Made by a program: the position numbers and the translations under genes. Positions 16,830 to 26,159 of a stretch of DNA of 64,000 bases are shown here, piece after piece; the stretch's first letter is position 1, and each line of letters begins with the position of its first letter. The notes beneath the pieces were generated by a model. That model did not search any database, had not been told where the DNA came from, and saw only the letters and a list, made by a program, of their open reading frames with translations. Origin of the DNA: Enterococcus wangshanyuanii (GTDB lineage: Bacteria > Bacillota > Bacilli > Lactobacillales > Enterococcaceae); NCBI RefSeq assembly GCF_002197645.1, contig NZ_CP021874.1, forward strand, positions 1,922,001 through 1,986,000. The letters are read 5' to 3'.

Positions 16830-17386
16830 CTAGAACATCGTATTTTCATCAAGGTATTTAAGATCTTGATATTCTTTGGCACCATCACGAAACGCGAGTA
16901 ACTTCATCAGTTCAGATAAATCAGTATTTTCTATTTCGTTCAGAGTCCATCCCATTTCAAACAGTTCAACTTTTAGCGCCATTTCACGATATTGCGGTGT
17001 AGACATAAAGTCAGGATGCTGTAAAAGGTCGGTTACTTTTTTTTCGTTTCAGAATAAACAGCATCATAGCCAGTTGTAACAGAAGCTAAGAGTTGCCCTG
17101 TCATTTTTAAAATTTCCCTAGCATCCATACCGTCTAGATATTCTTGACCTGTGAATTGTCCTTCAAAAATAACTTCTGCGATAAAGTCATAACATTTTCT
17201 CAAGACTGGGCGAATTTCTTCCATGTCATTGGTTTGAGTTGATTCTTCAAGTTCTACCTGTAAAGCAGTCGCATCTTCCATAACTGACCCTGGTAAAATT
17301 TCAGCAGATTTGAATTGTTTCTTTTCATACCCACCTTTTGCTTTTTTAAAATTCAATTTGATTGTTGTTTGTAATTTACTCGCCAT
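16830..17386 (-). CDS. Tail assembly chaperone, -1 frameshift long form (gpGT-like)
   Basis: At 17044-17037 the minus strand has eight consecutive A residues near the end of the 117-residue chaperone. A -1 slip there reads on as KVTDLLQHPDFMSTPQYREM and so on to TAG at 16830, giving a product of about 185 residues. The downstream frame has no start of its own and fills the gap up to the tape measure gene. This is the classical G/GT arrangement of siphophage tail chaperones. Confidence 0.75.
17033..17386 (-). CDS. Tail assembly chaperone, short form (gpG-like)
   Basis: The 117-residue soluble helical protein sits between the major tail protein and the tape measure, as expected for the tail chaperone that coats the tape measure before tube polymerisation. 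Its start overlaps the last base of the preceding stop. The gene ends TCTGAAACGAAAAAAAAGTAA on the minus strand, so the slippery A-run lies just before the stop. Confidence 0.85.
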   Translation of the reverse strand: MASKLQTTIKLNFKKAKGGYEKKQFKSAEILPGSVMEDATALQVELEESTQTNDMEEIRPVLRKCYDFIAEVIFEGQFTGQEYLDGMDAREILKMTGQLLASVTTGYDAVYSETKKK

Positions 17387-17979
17387 TATTCTGTCCCTCC
17401 ATTAAAGTCAATTGGTTCTGTTACTTTTGTAAACCAGTTTTTGATTACTTCTGGATCTACATTCTCATCGTCAGAATCTACAGACCACATATAGCCTACT
17501 CCTGGAACATCTACAAAGTTTCCTGTCCATTCAGGGTGTGTATATGAAACGGTGCTGCCTTCTAAAGTTGTGGATTCGTCAGACGATAACAAGAATTGTC
17601 CTTTGTAAAAAATCGTGTAACGGTATGCGCCATTTGATTTCTTACGACGATAGGCGAAGGCTCCATCTGGTGTGATATCATCTGCAGATCGCAATACACC
17701 ACCGCCAACCATTCTTCCACCAGTCAATTCAGCTAATACTTTATTTAGATAACCGTTTGTTGTTAGCGCAATTTCAGCACCACCAAACGCAGTAAACTGA
17801 TCCTGCACAACGCCATCCCCATAGTCTGGTGATGTTTCATAATTTAGGGTTGGGTTGATACTAACGGCTGTACCGATCGTCACTGGTGCTTTATACGTTG
17901 GAAATCCGGCTGTTTCGTCTTCCAATGGAAACCATGTAGGTTTCTCAACGGAAATGATTCCTACTGTACTTTTTTTCAT
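17386..17979 (-). CDS. Major tail tube protein (TP901-1 type)
   Basis: The 197-residue protein has the tail-tube pattern: VTIGTAVSINPTLNYETSPDYGDG near residues 33-55, AFAYRRKKSNGAYRY, and FYKGQFLLSSDESTTLEG. It polymerises into the tail tube. It is directly preceded by the tail terminator gene and followed by the chaperone, the conserved siphophage order. Confidence 0.88.
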   Translation of the reverse strand: MKKSTVGIISVEKPTWFPLEDETAGFPTYKAPVTIGTAVSINPTLNYETSPDYGDGVVQDQFTAFGGAEIALTTNGYLNKVLAELTGGRMVGGGVLRSADDITPDGAFAYRRKKSNGAYRYTIFYKGQFLLSSDESTTLEGSTVSYTHPEWTGNFVDVPGVGYMWSVDSDDENVDPEVIKNWFTKVTEPIDFNGGTE

Positions 17980-18363
17980 CTATGATTCACTCCATTCAAT
18001 TTGTTGTGGAAATGCAATGGTAAAACTAACATGCTGCACTCCGTCAGATTTATAAGGTAGATAATTCTCTGGAAAAAGTTGATTTCCATCGATTTCTAAC
18101 ACATTAAAAAAAGAACCACACTGAGCTGTGAGGTCCCTTACCAGTTTTTTGTTCTCTTTGTTGTCTACAATCGCAATGTCGATTAAAAATGAAGCATTTT
18201 GAATCGTGATACCTACGTTTTCTGTACCACCTTCCTCAATACTGAGGACAAAATAAAGAGGCTGCTTCGATTGCATGACAGAATCTAAATAGATAGTGCC
18301 ATCAGGTTTAATCTGTTTTAGAATCCCTGTTACAGTAGACAAAATTTTATCGTACATTGGCAA
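17980..18363 (-). CDS. Tail terminator / tail completion protein
   Basis: This 127-residue protein resembles the phage tail terminator family (YDKILSTVTGILKQ at the N-terminus, ENYLPYKSDGVQHVSFTI near the C-terminus). Members cap the tail tube and join it to the head connector. Its place just before the major tail protein supports the assignment. Confidence 0.75.
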   Translation of the reverse strand: MPMYDKILSTVTGILKQIKPDGTIYLDSVMQSKQPLYFVLSIEEGGTENVGITIQNASFLIDIAIVDNKENKKLVRDLTAQCGSFFNVLEIDGNQLFPENYLPYKSDGVQHVSFTIAFPQQIEWSES

Positions 18364-18762
18364 CTATCCTTTCTTAGCAATAACAATGGCCATCTGTTTA
18401 AAGCGGCGTGGAATGTAAGTCATATTTGCAAGGTTTTGAGCCTTCTGTAGCATGAATCGACCTTTGACATATCCGCCGTTTTTCGTACGATGACCATCAT
18501 TGATATATTTAAAATATTTTTCGTTGTTTACTAAAGCACCTACGATTCGACCGCTTGATAATTTTCGTGCTTTGACAATACGATAACCGCGGCGCAAATC
18601 TCCTGTTTTAATAGGTGTGATCGGCACAATCAATTGATAAATCTTAGCCAACGAATCATTTACTAGCATAATCCCCTGAGCTTCAGCTAAAGGAGTCATC
18701 TTCTTAAAGTTTTCAATCACTTTTTTAGCATTCGAGTGTGTGCTGTAACCCGGCTTACTCAT
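18364..18762 (-). CDS. HK97 gp10-like head-tail protein
   Basis: The 132-residue basic protein contains VPITPIKTGDLRRGYRI, the PxxTGxLRxS-type motif of the HK97 gp10 family, and KYFKYINDGHRTK. Such proteins are tail-completion or neck components. It overlaps the preceding gene by eight bases. Confidence 0.78.
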   Translation of the reverse strand: MSKPGYSTHSNAKKVIENFKKMTPLAEAQGIMLVNDSLAKIYQLIVPITPIKTGDLRRGYRIVKARKLSSGRIVGALVNNEKYFKYINDGHRTKNGGYVKGRFMLQKAQNLANMTYIPRRFKQMAIVIAKKG

Positions 18763-19129
18763 CTATTTCACTTCCTGACAAATTAACCTCTAAATGGCTA
18801 GGATATGAAAAAGGCTTCTTCGCAAATAACGTATGCTGTTGTCCAGTTGATTGAGTAATCTGAATACGATCCCCTTTTCGGATATCTACTGAAGGCATAA
18901 GAAACAGCTTTTGTTCCTCATAGGTAACATTAATCATTCCTGTATTTTCTACTACAGCCAAATTCCCTGAACTACCAAGCCCACTCTGAGATAATGCACA
19001 AGGAAGATCCTCGCTAACAGCTTGATAAGATTGTTCTGTCACTCCTGTTTCAGGATCTTCATGATCATCATAGCGTTCGATTGTACATTTATCTGTATAG
19101 GTCATCGCTAAAATTTCAGCTTCGTTCAA
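18755..19129 (-). CDS. Head closure / minor capsid protein
   Basis: The 124-residue beta-rich protein (MTYTDKCTIERYDDHEDPETG, DIRKGDRIQITQSTGQ) resembles the SPP1 gp16-type head-closure proteins and occupies their usual place between the adaptor and gp10-like genes. It overlaps the upstream adaptor gene by four bases. Confidence 0.7.
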   Translation of the reverse strand: MNEAEILAMTYTDKCTIERYDDHEDPETGVTEQSYQAVSEDLPCALSQSGLGSSGNLAVVENTGMINVTYEEQKLFLMPSVDIRKGDRIQITQSTGQQHTLFAKKPFSYPSHLEVNLSGSEIDE

Positions 19130-19470
19130 AAGAACATCACCCCGCTATTACAACCAATGAGTCGATTGATCATGGCTGCATAACCATCTAATAGTTGCCG
19201 CACAGCTTGCGAGGTGTTGGCATAACTTATGGACGTATCACCGCGTTTTACAGCAGTAATCGTTTTTTCTGATTCATTCTTCATCGCCTGATATAAAACC
19301 TCAGAAACGAGATCAGAGAGCTTCTCCCAGTCGATTTCCTTCCCACAGGTGTTGTATGAATCGATTTCTAACAAAATAAGATTTAACAGTGATTCAATTC
19401 GCTGTTCTTCTACTGTTGGAAATTGTTTTTTGATCTGATCGATGATTTTTTTCTTTTGTTCATCAGACAT
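19126..19470 (-). CDS. Head-tail connector adaptor protein
   Basis: The 114-residue mostly helical protein (KKIIDQIKKQFPTVEEQRIESLLNLIL at its start) fits the gp6/gp15-like adaptor group that extends the portal. Assignment rests on size, helix content and gene order. Confidence 0.65.
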   Translation of the reverse strand: MSDEQKKKIIDQIKKQFPTVEEQRIESLLNLILLEIDSYNTCGKEIDWEKLSDLVSEVLYQAMKNESEKTITAVKRGDTSISYANTSQAVRQLLDGYAAMINRLIGCNSGVMFF

Positions 19471-19481
19471 ATGATCACGTC

Positions 19482-19721
19482 CTATACTTCGTGTACATCT
19501 GCAGCATTTTCTAAAATAGCAATTGCTTTTTCGTCCGATGCCTTCACAACAAATTCGCCTTTGTCATTTGCTGTCACTAATCGGCGAGAATCAGGATGAA
19601 CAAAACCTACAAAATTTTTCTTTTTCAACACTTTATAAGTCACTGTTTTTTCCTGTTTCGTTTCTGTCTGTTCTTTTTTTACTTCTTCAGTATTTTTTTC
19701 AGTTTCTTTTTTTGCAGTCAT
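19482..19721 (-). CDS. Small capsid-associated protein
   Basis: The 79-residue product has a long Lys/Glu/Thr-rich N-terminus and a compact C-terminal part (VLKKKNFVGFVHPDSRRLV). Genes of this kind follow the major capsid gene in many Firmicute siphophages; a decoration or structural role is inferred from position only. Confidence 0.6.
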   Translation of the reverse strand: MTAKKETEKNTEEVKKEQTETKQEKTVTYKVLKKKNFVGFVHPDSRRLVTANDKGEFVVKASDEKAIAILENAADVHEV

Positions 19722-19763
19722 TCAAATTCCTCCTAAATTAAAATAAAAGAGATAGCTTTTAGA

Positions 19764-20663
19764 CTATCCCTCTGTAACAGTAGCAAGTTTCAAGATTGCT
19801 CCTGAATTTGATGCAGTGTATTCAATTGTATATTCACCAACGATACCGATACGTTTTGAATCAGTAGTTTTTGCCAACTCTTCTGCTGACCATTCGCGCA
19901 ATGGACGTAATTTTACGTAGTTAGTATCTAGTGCAATCATTGTGCCATTTGGTAATGCTGGCTCTAATAATGCGATACCTGAGCCGTAGTTTGATGTAAT
20001 ACTACCTAAACGTAGTCCAAACTGCACAGTATCACCAAATTGAGCAACTTTAGTTGATTTGCCGTCAACTTCATCAGTCATTAGATCCATCATATCAGTT
20101 GAGACTAAACAAAGTTTCTCGCCCATATACCCTTTGTCATACATAACCTTAAACATTTTATCTACATCTTTACGCGTAACAGCAGTCGCAGATGCTGTAT
20201 CAATCACATTTGCAGGATTAATCAGGTTAATAACACCATTTGTACGACGACCAGTTGTACCATTTTCGTCTGCTTTAACACCTGTTAATAATTGACGGTT
20301 TAAATCAAGTTTCATTTCCATTGCTCGTTGTGATACTTGATTAGTCAATTCATTTCCTACACCATCCACGTTAATAGCATCTAATGTGCCAGATACTGAA
20401 GTAGATTTTCGAAAAATTTCTGTGAAGTTGTTAAACCATACACGACCTGATTCTGCATCAGGATATTCCCCACCTTCCAATTGACCGGAAGAATCGTCTC
20501 CATTTAGTTCTGATTCGCGCCATTTGATCTCTGTTGATTTAGCTGCTTCTGTTTTTCCAGCTCCTAATAACCATGATAAGAATGGTGTACTTGGAATTTG
20601 TAGCATGTTGATCATTGGAGAAATGTCTAAATACTCCAAATTATTTGTTGATGTTTTTTTCAT
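19764..20663 (-). CDS. Major capsid protein (SU10/DUF5309 type)
   Basis: The 299-residue protein follows the scaffold gene and shows the SU10-type capsid pattern (TPFLSWLLGAGKTEAAKSTEIKW at residues 27-50, FTEIFRKSTSVSGT, LDTNYVKLRPL near the C-terminus). It forms the HK97-fold shell. The spacing to the scaffold and a good ribosome binding site suit high expression. Confidence 0.88.
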   Translation of the reverse strand: MKKTSTNNLEYLDISPMINMLQIPSTPFLSWLLGAGKTEAAKSTEIKWRESELNGDDSSGQLEGGEYPDAESGRVWFNNFTEIFRKSTSVSGTLDAINVDGVGNELTNQVSQRAMEMKLDLNRQLLTGVKADENGTTGRRTNGVINLINPANVIDTASATAVTRKDVDKMFKVMYDKGYMGEKLCLVSTDMMDLMTDEVDGKSTKVAQFGDTVQFGLRLGSITSNYGSGIALLEPALPNGTMIALDTNYVKLRPLREWSAEELAKTTDSKRIGIVGEYTIEYTASNSGAILKLATVTEG

Positions 20664-20678
20664 GTGTATTGCCTCCTA

Positions 20679-21293
20679 TTATTTGAATTGTTCTAGCGCT
20701 TGTCCTAACGCCTCCATAGGATCACCAGCAGATTGCTCATTTTGTGATCCAGGGTTGTTCTGTTGCTTATTACCAAATGCTGACTTCATTTCTAATTCTT
20801 TAATTGATGCAGCATGTTGCTCCTTGATTGTTCCTAACACGCCAGTAAATGCTTCTACTGCACTCTTGGTAAATTCTGAGTTGTCGCTGACTAAATTGTT
20901 CAACATGAATTTAGAAACTGATTCCTTTAAATCTCCATCAAGTTCAAGTCCTGAAATTTGTTCAGCTACAAACGCCTTATTTTCACTTGTAATGCGTAGA
21001 GCTTTTTCCGCTGCCATTTCAGCTTGTAGTTCTTCAAGTTTGATTTGATCAGGCGTTTTGTTCTTCTTAGATTCTTCATAATCCTTGATTGCATCTTGTT
21101 TGATTTTATCTAAGTTATTCTTTTGCCATGATTCAAGCTGTTTATCTGCAGCAGACTGATTCTGAGATTTAAGAAACTTCTGAGCATCTTCATTGGACTC
21201 AGCAAAGGCTTTGAAGTCCTCAAAAGAAAACTCAGGTTCATTTCCTTCACCTTCAGCAAAGTACTGCAAATTCATTGGTAATAATTTCTTCAT
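20679..21293 (-). CDS. Capsid scaffolding protein (DUF4355)
   Basis: The 204-residue acidic, coiled-coil-rich protein begins MKKLLPMNLQYFAEGEG, a hallmark of DUF4355 scaffolds, and ends in a Gln/Asn-rich tail. It guides capsid assembly and is absent from the mature head. I use ATG 21293 because GAGGAGG lies seven bases upstream; the frame stays open 24 codons further up without such a signal. Confidence 0.85.
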   Translation of the reverse strand: MKKLLPMNLQYFAEGEGNEPEFSFEDFKAFAESNEDAQKFLKSQNQSAADKQLESWQKNNLDKIKQDAIKDYEESKKNKTPDQIKLEELQAEMAAEKALRITSENKAFVAEQISGLELDGDLKESVSKFMLNNLVSDNSEFTKSAVEAFTGVLGTIKEQHAASIKELEMKSAFGNKQQNNPGSQNEQSAGDPMEALGQALEQFK

Positions 21294-21413
21294 TGTTTTT
21301 CCTCCTCTGCCCCACGATTCGTCTTGCGCCCCGCATTGCATTGATATTATTTTTACGCCCAGCATTCGGATAACCGCCCGCCATTCGTTAGTTTTATGTC
21401 ATTTCGGACAAAA

Positions 21414-21438
21414 CAAAAAGCCCTATTACTAGGACTTT
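21414..21438 (-). terminator. Intrinsic terminator inside the late operon
   Basis: On the minus strand AGTCCTA-GTAA-TAGGGCT is followed by TTTTTG. It sits between the MuF/peptidase region and the scaffold gene, so late transcription must read through it or restart below it. Confidence 0.65.
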
Positions 21439-21462
21439 TAAAGTTTATTTAGTTGTTGATTC

Positions 21463-21630
21463 TTATCTTGATTTCATCGTCCCGTCTTCATCGGCCGTTT
21501 CAGAAGCTTTTAACTGCTCTTGATATTTATCAAATTCTTCTTTTGCCCAATCAGGTGCATCAGAAGCAATTATCGATTTCCCGTGTTCATCTACATCCCA
21601 ATATTTAAACCCTCTAGGCGAGTCCAGCAT
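21463..21630 (-). CDS. Small acidic phage protein, 55 residues
   Basis: ATG at 21630 overlaps the end of the metallopeptidase frame by 17 bases, with GGAGG twelve bases upstream. The product begins MLDSPRGFKYWDVDEHGK and continues with DAPDWAKEEFDKYQEQ. Similar short proteins occur beside minor capsid genes of related phages. No function is assigned. Confidence 0.6.
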   Translation of the reverse strand: MLDSPRGFKYWDVDEHGKSIIASDAPDWAKEEFDKYQEQLKASETADEDGTMKSR

Positions 21631-22288
21631 TTTTTATCACTTCCTCCGCTAATTTTTCAAATTCTTTTCTAAAATCTTCCGCTATTTCTCTAGGGGTTGC
21701 CCCATATGCTTCTGCAAATATTTCTGCAAAGCTTTCTATTTGTTTTCGGTTTTTACCATAGTAAGAGCCAGCATATCCGCCAATTTCTTTAGCTATAGTG
21801 TTGATATTGTATTTATCTGAGCTATTGATCATTCTATTAAATACAGTTTCAGAGAAAGAATTACTCATTAGCTTAGTAAGTTGATAATCTAAATGATGTG
21901 CAAATTCATGAATCATAACGTGGTTAGGTGCTGTATTGTTAGAAAACCAGCCATTTTCTACATTGTTTTTAGTCATGTTTTTCAATATTTCGTCAGATTT
22001 GAAATAAGCTGTATTGATACTGAATTCCACCGGACTATTAGAATAACCATTTCTAGAATACCAAGCAATCGCTTGACCAGCTTGTGATTTAGTCAACGCC
22101 CTAACTTGAGGAATCTTTTCAGGTAGAACATTGTACAGCTCTCTAAATCCATCCAACGCACCATAAGTCTGATTTAAAGCAATCTCACTCAATTTAGTTC
22201 TAGACGTTTCAACGATTTCCATACCGAACTCGTCAATCAATTTTTTTGATTGCATCATTTCTGGATAGTTGGTGATCTTTCGGGTCAA
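21614..22288 (-). CDS. Zinc metallopeptidase-like domain, probably the detached 3' part of the MuF gene
   Basis: The frame encodes HEFAHHLD (HExxH zinc motif) and a downstream ESFAEIFAEAYG whose Glu could be the third ligand, a gluzincin-like layout. It overlaps the MuF gene end by 56 bases in the +1 frame. None of its TTG or ATG candidates has a ribosome binding site. Removing one A from the seven-A run at 22247-22253 joins it in frame to MuF. It is therefore best read as the C-terminal toxin- or protease-like domain of a MuF fusion, reached by +1 frameshifting or broken by a mutation or sequencing error. Confidence 0.65.
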   Translation of the reverse strand: MTRKITNYPEMMQSKKLIDEFGMEIVETSRTKLSEIALNQTYGALDGFRELYNVLPEKIPQVRALTKSQAGQAIAWYSRNGYSNSPVEFSINTAYFKSDEILKNMTKNNVENGWFSNNTAPNHVMIHEFAHHLDYQLTKLMSNSFSETVFNRMINSSDKYNINTIAKEIGGYAGSYYGKNRKQIESFAEIFAEAYGATPREIAEDFRKEFEKLAEEVIKNAGLA

Positions 22289-23384
22289 AATTGAAGAACC
22301 CTTTATTTTTATTATACCTCTTTTTATCTTCTGTTGGACGATTTAGAGCAATTCCCCATTCATTTTTAGCGAACTCATCTAGTAAATCCCCAAACATTGA
22401 CTCATAAAGAGTGTCGATGTCTTCACCTAAATCTGGAATATCTGGTATCTTAGTACAACGGCAACGAGTATGATACGGTGGATCAATACCACCTTTTTTT
22501 ATTTCCTTGCCATGATACCCACCACAAATTGAACAAACTCTCTCATCTTCTGCGGACCAGCTTATTGATTTCTTAACGCCAGCTTCTTCAAATGATGCAT
22601 TGATACCCTCTACAGCAAAATGAGCATATTCCGTTCTCACGAGATTTTCAATGGCCCGATTAAATTTATCTTTCTCAAGTTTGAACATGTCGGAAATTGT
22701 CGGATCTTGCCGCATCGTTTTCAAGGCATCTGTAACACCGCCACCACTCGCAACTGCATTAACTATTGCTTGGCTGAGGTTTTGTTCTAATTTTGATACA
22801 TTCCCCCATAATCGAGAAGAAAAGGTCTTTCCGCTCCAGGGGTAGTTTAACATTCGCTCAATTTCTTTTTTTGGAAGCGGCGAAAAATCACCAGTCCCCA
22901 ATATATGACCTAAAGCATTAGAATTGGTGTTGTAAACACGATTAACAAAGTCATCTAACCGATCATTGAATTTTGTATCGGCTTCTTTTTTGATCATTTC
23001 TTCTGCTAAAATGGAAAAGATGTCAGAACGAATCTGTAGCAAACGATTGACCTTAGCGTAATCATAAGCTGGGAAGAACTCATCTATAAACGCTTGATAT
23101 TTCTCGTCAGAATTCATCAAAGACTTGTAATTGTCCTCAATGTACTTTCTGTATTTCTCTTGATCACGCCGTTTCACATCTTCAAGAAGTTTTTGCTGGT
23201 TAATCTTATGCAAATCAGATTGAGACAGTAATTTCTCTTGAATACGTTTTAAAGCTTCGGGAAAGATATCTGTAATCATCTTTAGCGTTTCGTTCTCTAA
23301 TTTGAGACGAGCTTTATCTTCTAGATCACGGCGCTTCTCCCAATATTTTAATGCTGACTTACTCAGTTTGGGTGTCTTTGCCAT
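22233..23384 (-). CDS. MuF / SPP1 gp7-type minor head protein
   Basis: The 383-residue protein has a helical N-terminus and the phage Mu F domain at its C-terminus with the cysteine-histidine cluster VCSICGGYHGKE and PPYHTRCRC. These proteins are packaged in few copies and assist head morphogenesis or DNA delivery. I place the start at ATG 23384 behind GGTGAG; the gene overlaps the portal gene by 26 bases. It ends immediately after a run of seven A in front of the metallopeptidase frame. Confidence 0.85.
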   Translation of the reverse strand: MAKTPKLSKSALKYWEKRRDLEDKARLKLENETLKMITDIFPEALKRIQEKLLSQSDLHKINQQKLLEDVKRRDQEKYRKYIEDNYKSLMNSDEKYQAFIDEFFPAYDYAKVNRLLQIRSDIFSILAEEMIKKEADTKFNDRLDDFVNRVYNTNSNALGHILGTGDFSPLPKKEIERMLNYPWSGKTFSSRLWGNVSKLEQNLSQAIVNAVASGGGVTDALKTMRQDPTISDMFKLEKDKFNRAIENLVRTEYAHFAVEGINASFEEAGVKKSISWSAEDERVCSICGGYHGKEIKKGGIDPPYHTRCRCTKIPDIPDLGEDIDTLYESMFGDLLDEFAKNEWGIALNRPTEDKKRYNKNKGFFNFDPKDHQLSRNDAIKKID

Positions 23385-24834
23385 TAGACTCACCGCCTAG
23401 ATTGCTGTACTCGCCATCAGGATAGGTTTGACCTTGTTCGATGTCCATCATCTGCAGTTCATAATCTACATCATCAACGAATGGAATCTGAGTCATGATT
23501 GTGCGCTTAGAAACATATGGTGCTAGTTTTGGCAAAGCTTCAGCTAAATATCCGATATCTGTTGGTAACGAACGTGAGAAGGTGAAAATAATCTTTTTAG
23601 GATCGATTTCTTTTTTATCTTTTACTTGGATGAACGCTGCTAAAGTTTCAGCAGTCTCTTTTAAACCTTCGCGGAAGAACTGTTCTTTCGTGTTAGTTTT
23701 AGCCTCTAGAGCAATGATCTGCCACTTTCGTGCCTCACCAGATGAGTTAGACTTGAATACCTCATCATTGAAGTCGATTGCCTTTGTGATCGTGTAAAAT
23801 TGACGTTTGAGCAAATCTAAGTGATATTCATTAAAGTCCTTATTGATATCTTTCGTCACATACTCAACTTTTGAATTAGGATCTTTCATGTTGATGATAC
23901 CTAACTGATCCATCATGCGCTTTGCCGACTCTTCATCCAGTTTCGTTCCAGTAACCATCATATAAGCAAGTTTGAACTGCTCTACTTCATTTTGTTGATC
24001 TGAAACACTGCGATCAATTGCATCAGATATTTCCTCTGCAACCTCGAAATCACAGTACCGATTTGTATTGTTCTTGAATTCTGACAGATAGATATTTTCA
24101 AGCGGATTTTTTACCTTATCCGTCAACTTAAACTTATTAGTAATACCAATAAGACTGCTATCGATATAACGATCATACGTTTCAATTTCATTTTCGGTTA
24201 CTACTTTCATTTCTTGGTAGAATTTCCGCTGCATCGTATCATATTTTTCACGAATGAATACAGCGCCATTCTGATATCTTTCAGCGAACCAAGGTTCAAT
24301 GTTAGATGCCCACAGTTCCCATGATTCACCCACTTTCACAGGTTCGAGCAGACGAAAGGCCACTCCAGTTGCTCCTTGATAGGTAGCAGATTCGGAATCA
24401 AGCATTGAAAAACGAAGATTATCAACCATTTCTGCGAGGATGTCAAATTCCTCTGGTGTTTTTGAATGATTCAAATCATTTCCAAGAAAGAAATCTTTTG
24501 CGCGTTGAATAATTGTTCTTCTCTGTTCTGATACGTCGTAGTCCCATTTAATTGGAATACCAGTGAAGTGATTCACTGCCTGATCTACAACGATGTTGTA
24601 CATACCAGCATGAAGCTTGTTATTCACTTTGATAATGTTTGTTTTTGGCTTTTGTCTGTCATCGATTTCATTCTTCTCGCTTGTATAAGCTAAATACTTC
24701 CGTTCTCGATCATTAAAGAATGGCTGCATATCTTCCATGAATCCGTTAGGATCGAAAAGACCTTCTGCCAATTGCGTTGCATATTTCGTTCGTATTCTTT
24801 TATAGTTTTTTAATGATAATTTATTGTAAAGCAC
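23359..24834 (-). CDS. Portal protein (SPP1 gp6 type)
   Basis: The 491-residue protein shows the SPP1-like portal pattern: RERKYLAYTSEKNEI, NKLHAGMYNIVVDQAVNHFTGIP, a long helical crown and a charged, Gln-rich C-terminus. Twelve or thirteen copies form the DNA entry channel. GGGGGTGGAACA precedes a GTG start. Confidence 0.92.
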   Translation of the reverse strand: MLYNKLSLKNYKRIRTKYATQLAEGLFDPNGFMEDMQPFFNDRERKYLAYTSEKNEIDDRQKPKTNIIKVNNKLHAGMYNIVVDQAVNHFTGIPIKWDYDVSEQRRTIIQRAKDFFLGNDLNHSKTPEEFDILAEMVDNLRFSMLDSESATYQGATGVAFRLLEPVKVGESWELWASNIEPWFAERYQNGAVFIREKYDTMQRKFYQEMKVVTENEIETYDRYIDSSLIGITNKFKLTDKVKNPLENIYLSEFKNNTNRYCDFEVAEEISDAIDRSVSDQQNEVEQFKLAYMMVTGTKLDEESAKRMMDQLGIINMKDPNSKVEYVTKDINKDFNEYHLDLLKRQFYTITKAIDFNDEVFKSNSSGEARKWQIIALEAKTNTKEQFFREGLKETAETLAAFIQVKDKKEIDPKKIIFTFSRSLPTDIGYLAEALPKLAPYVSKRTIMTQIPFVDDVDYELQMMDIEQGQTYPDGEYSNLGGESNGKDTQTE

Positions 24835-24845
24835 TGTTCCACCCC

Positions 24846-26159
24846 CTAATATTCAAAGAATTCAAATTCATTAGTTGTCATGTCCTCACTAAACGCATAA
24901 CGTGTAGCATCAATTGTGTGATTGTCCTTATCCTCAAGCCTTGGCTTAGGATTACCATCTTTATCTGTTTGATAATCAATATTCTCAAATTCTCTAGCGA
25001 GGTTTGGTGTTCTTAATGGGTCAATGCAAATGAAATCTAAGTCATCCAGCCATTCCTCACCATATTCCACAGAATCTGGACCCTTTTTAACGCCCTCAAT
25101 CCTTTTGATATTATGTTCATCGGATAACTCCGCTATCGATTTAGGCTCAGCAGAATCAGCAAATATCTCATCAGATTGATAACCTCTAGCATGTAACTCT
25201 TTGGCTAATTCTCGGTTACTGATCTTAACGCCGTATATCTCATCAATCGCATAGATGCCGTTTTTCTTTTTATCGTAATGCCAACGAACAAAAGCCAATG
25301 GATCAGTTGCATACCCAAAATCGACAGCATTACGAATATTATCAAAGTTAGCAACCATCTCATCTGTGATAGAACCTGCTTCTACTTGTAAATTGTCAAA
25401 CGGTACTACACCAGAGCCGATTGCTTCGCCCAAGTATTCCCAACGATATTTTAAAGGCTTTCTCTCTTTGACATTTTCAGCCTCTTCAATGAATTTCTTA
25501 GATAGATGAGGATTTGTCAGATAAGTTGAATGATGTACATAAGTATTCTTATCAATGAAACTACTTTCGTACTTCTTATTTACCCATGATTGACGACGTT
25601 TAGGCGGATTGTATGAGTAATAAAAGCTATAATCGAAAGGATAGGCTTTCTTCCTGTCAGCCTCACTAGTGATTTTTCCTTCTAGCTCTTCACGTAGAAT
25701 AGAATTCTCAATCGAAGTGACTTCATCTTCGCTTTTAAACTCTGCCAGTTCTTCGAACCAAGCGATTGCCAACGGGAAATCTGCATCTTTTATAGACTTT
25801 ATTTTGTCTGGATCATCAGCACCCATGCAGTAGATCTTATTACCTCTTGGGCGATAGGTGATTTCTAACCTTGAATCAACAAAACGAAAAAGATGCCGAA
25901 CGCCTAAAACGTTAGCAGCACCTTTGAAGTTTGCATATACTGATTTTAATAATGTATTTTGAACCTTACGAATTCCAACTGCAGAAACGGGGTACTCCAT
26001 AATATCCACTAGAATTCTTAGCGGAATATGAAACGATTTACCAGAACCACGTCCACCTTTTAGCACATGCCGCAGATGTTCTTTACATCTCGACACGATC
26101 CAAAATTCTTTGAACGGTTCTGTAATGATATCTGAAATTTTGACTTGATTCGCTGCCAT
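24846..26159 (-). CDS. terL: Terminase large subunit
   Basis: The 437-residue protein has the ATPase Walker A GGRGSGKS at about residues 34-41, an acidic Walker B region (IAWFEELAEF) and the C-terminal RNase H-like nuclease motif VDFGYATDP. It belongs to the PBSX/SPP1-like terminase group. It cuts and pumps DNA into the prohead. Its start overlaps the terS stop by one base. Confidence 0.95.
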   Translation of the reverse strand: MAANQVKISDIITEPFKEFWIVSRCKEHLRHVLKGGRGSGKSFHIPLRILVDIMEYPVSAVGIRKVQNTLLKSVYANFKGAANVLGVRHLFRFVDSRLEITYRPRGNKIYCMGADDPDKIKSIKDADFPLAIAWFEELAEFKSEDEVTSIENSILREELEGKITSEADRKKAYPFDYSFYYSYNPPKRRQSWVNKKYESSFIDKNTYVHHSTYLTNPHLSKKFIEEAENVKERKPLKYRWEYLGEAIGSGVVPFDNLQVEAGSITDEMVANFDNIRNAVDFGYATDPLAFVRWHYDKKKNGIYAIDEIYGVKISNRELAKELHARGYQSDEIFADSAEPKSIAELSDEHNIKRIEGVKKGPDSVEYGEEWLDDLDFICIDPLRTPNLAREFENIDYQTDKDGNPKPRLEDKDNHTIDATRYAFSEDMTTNEFEFFEY

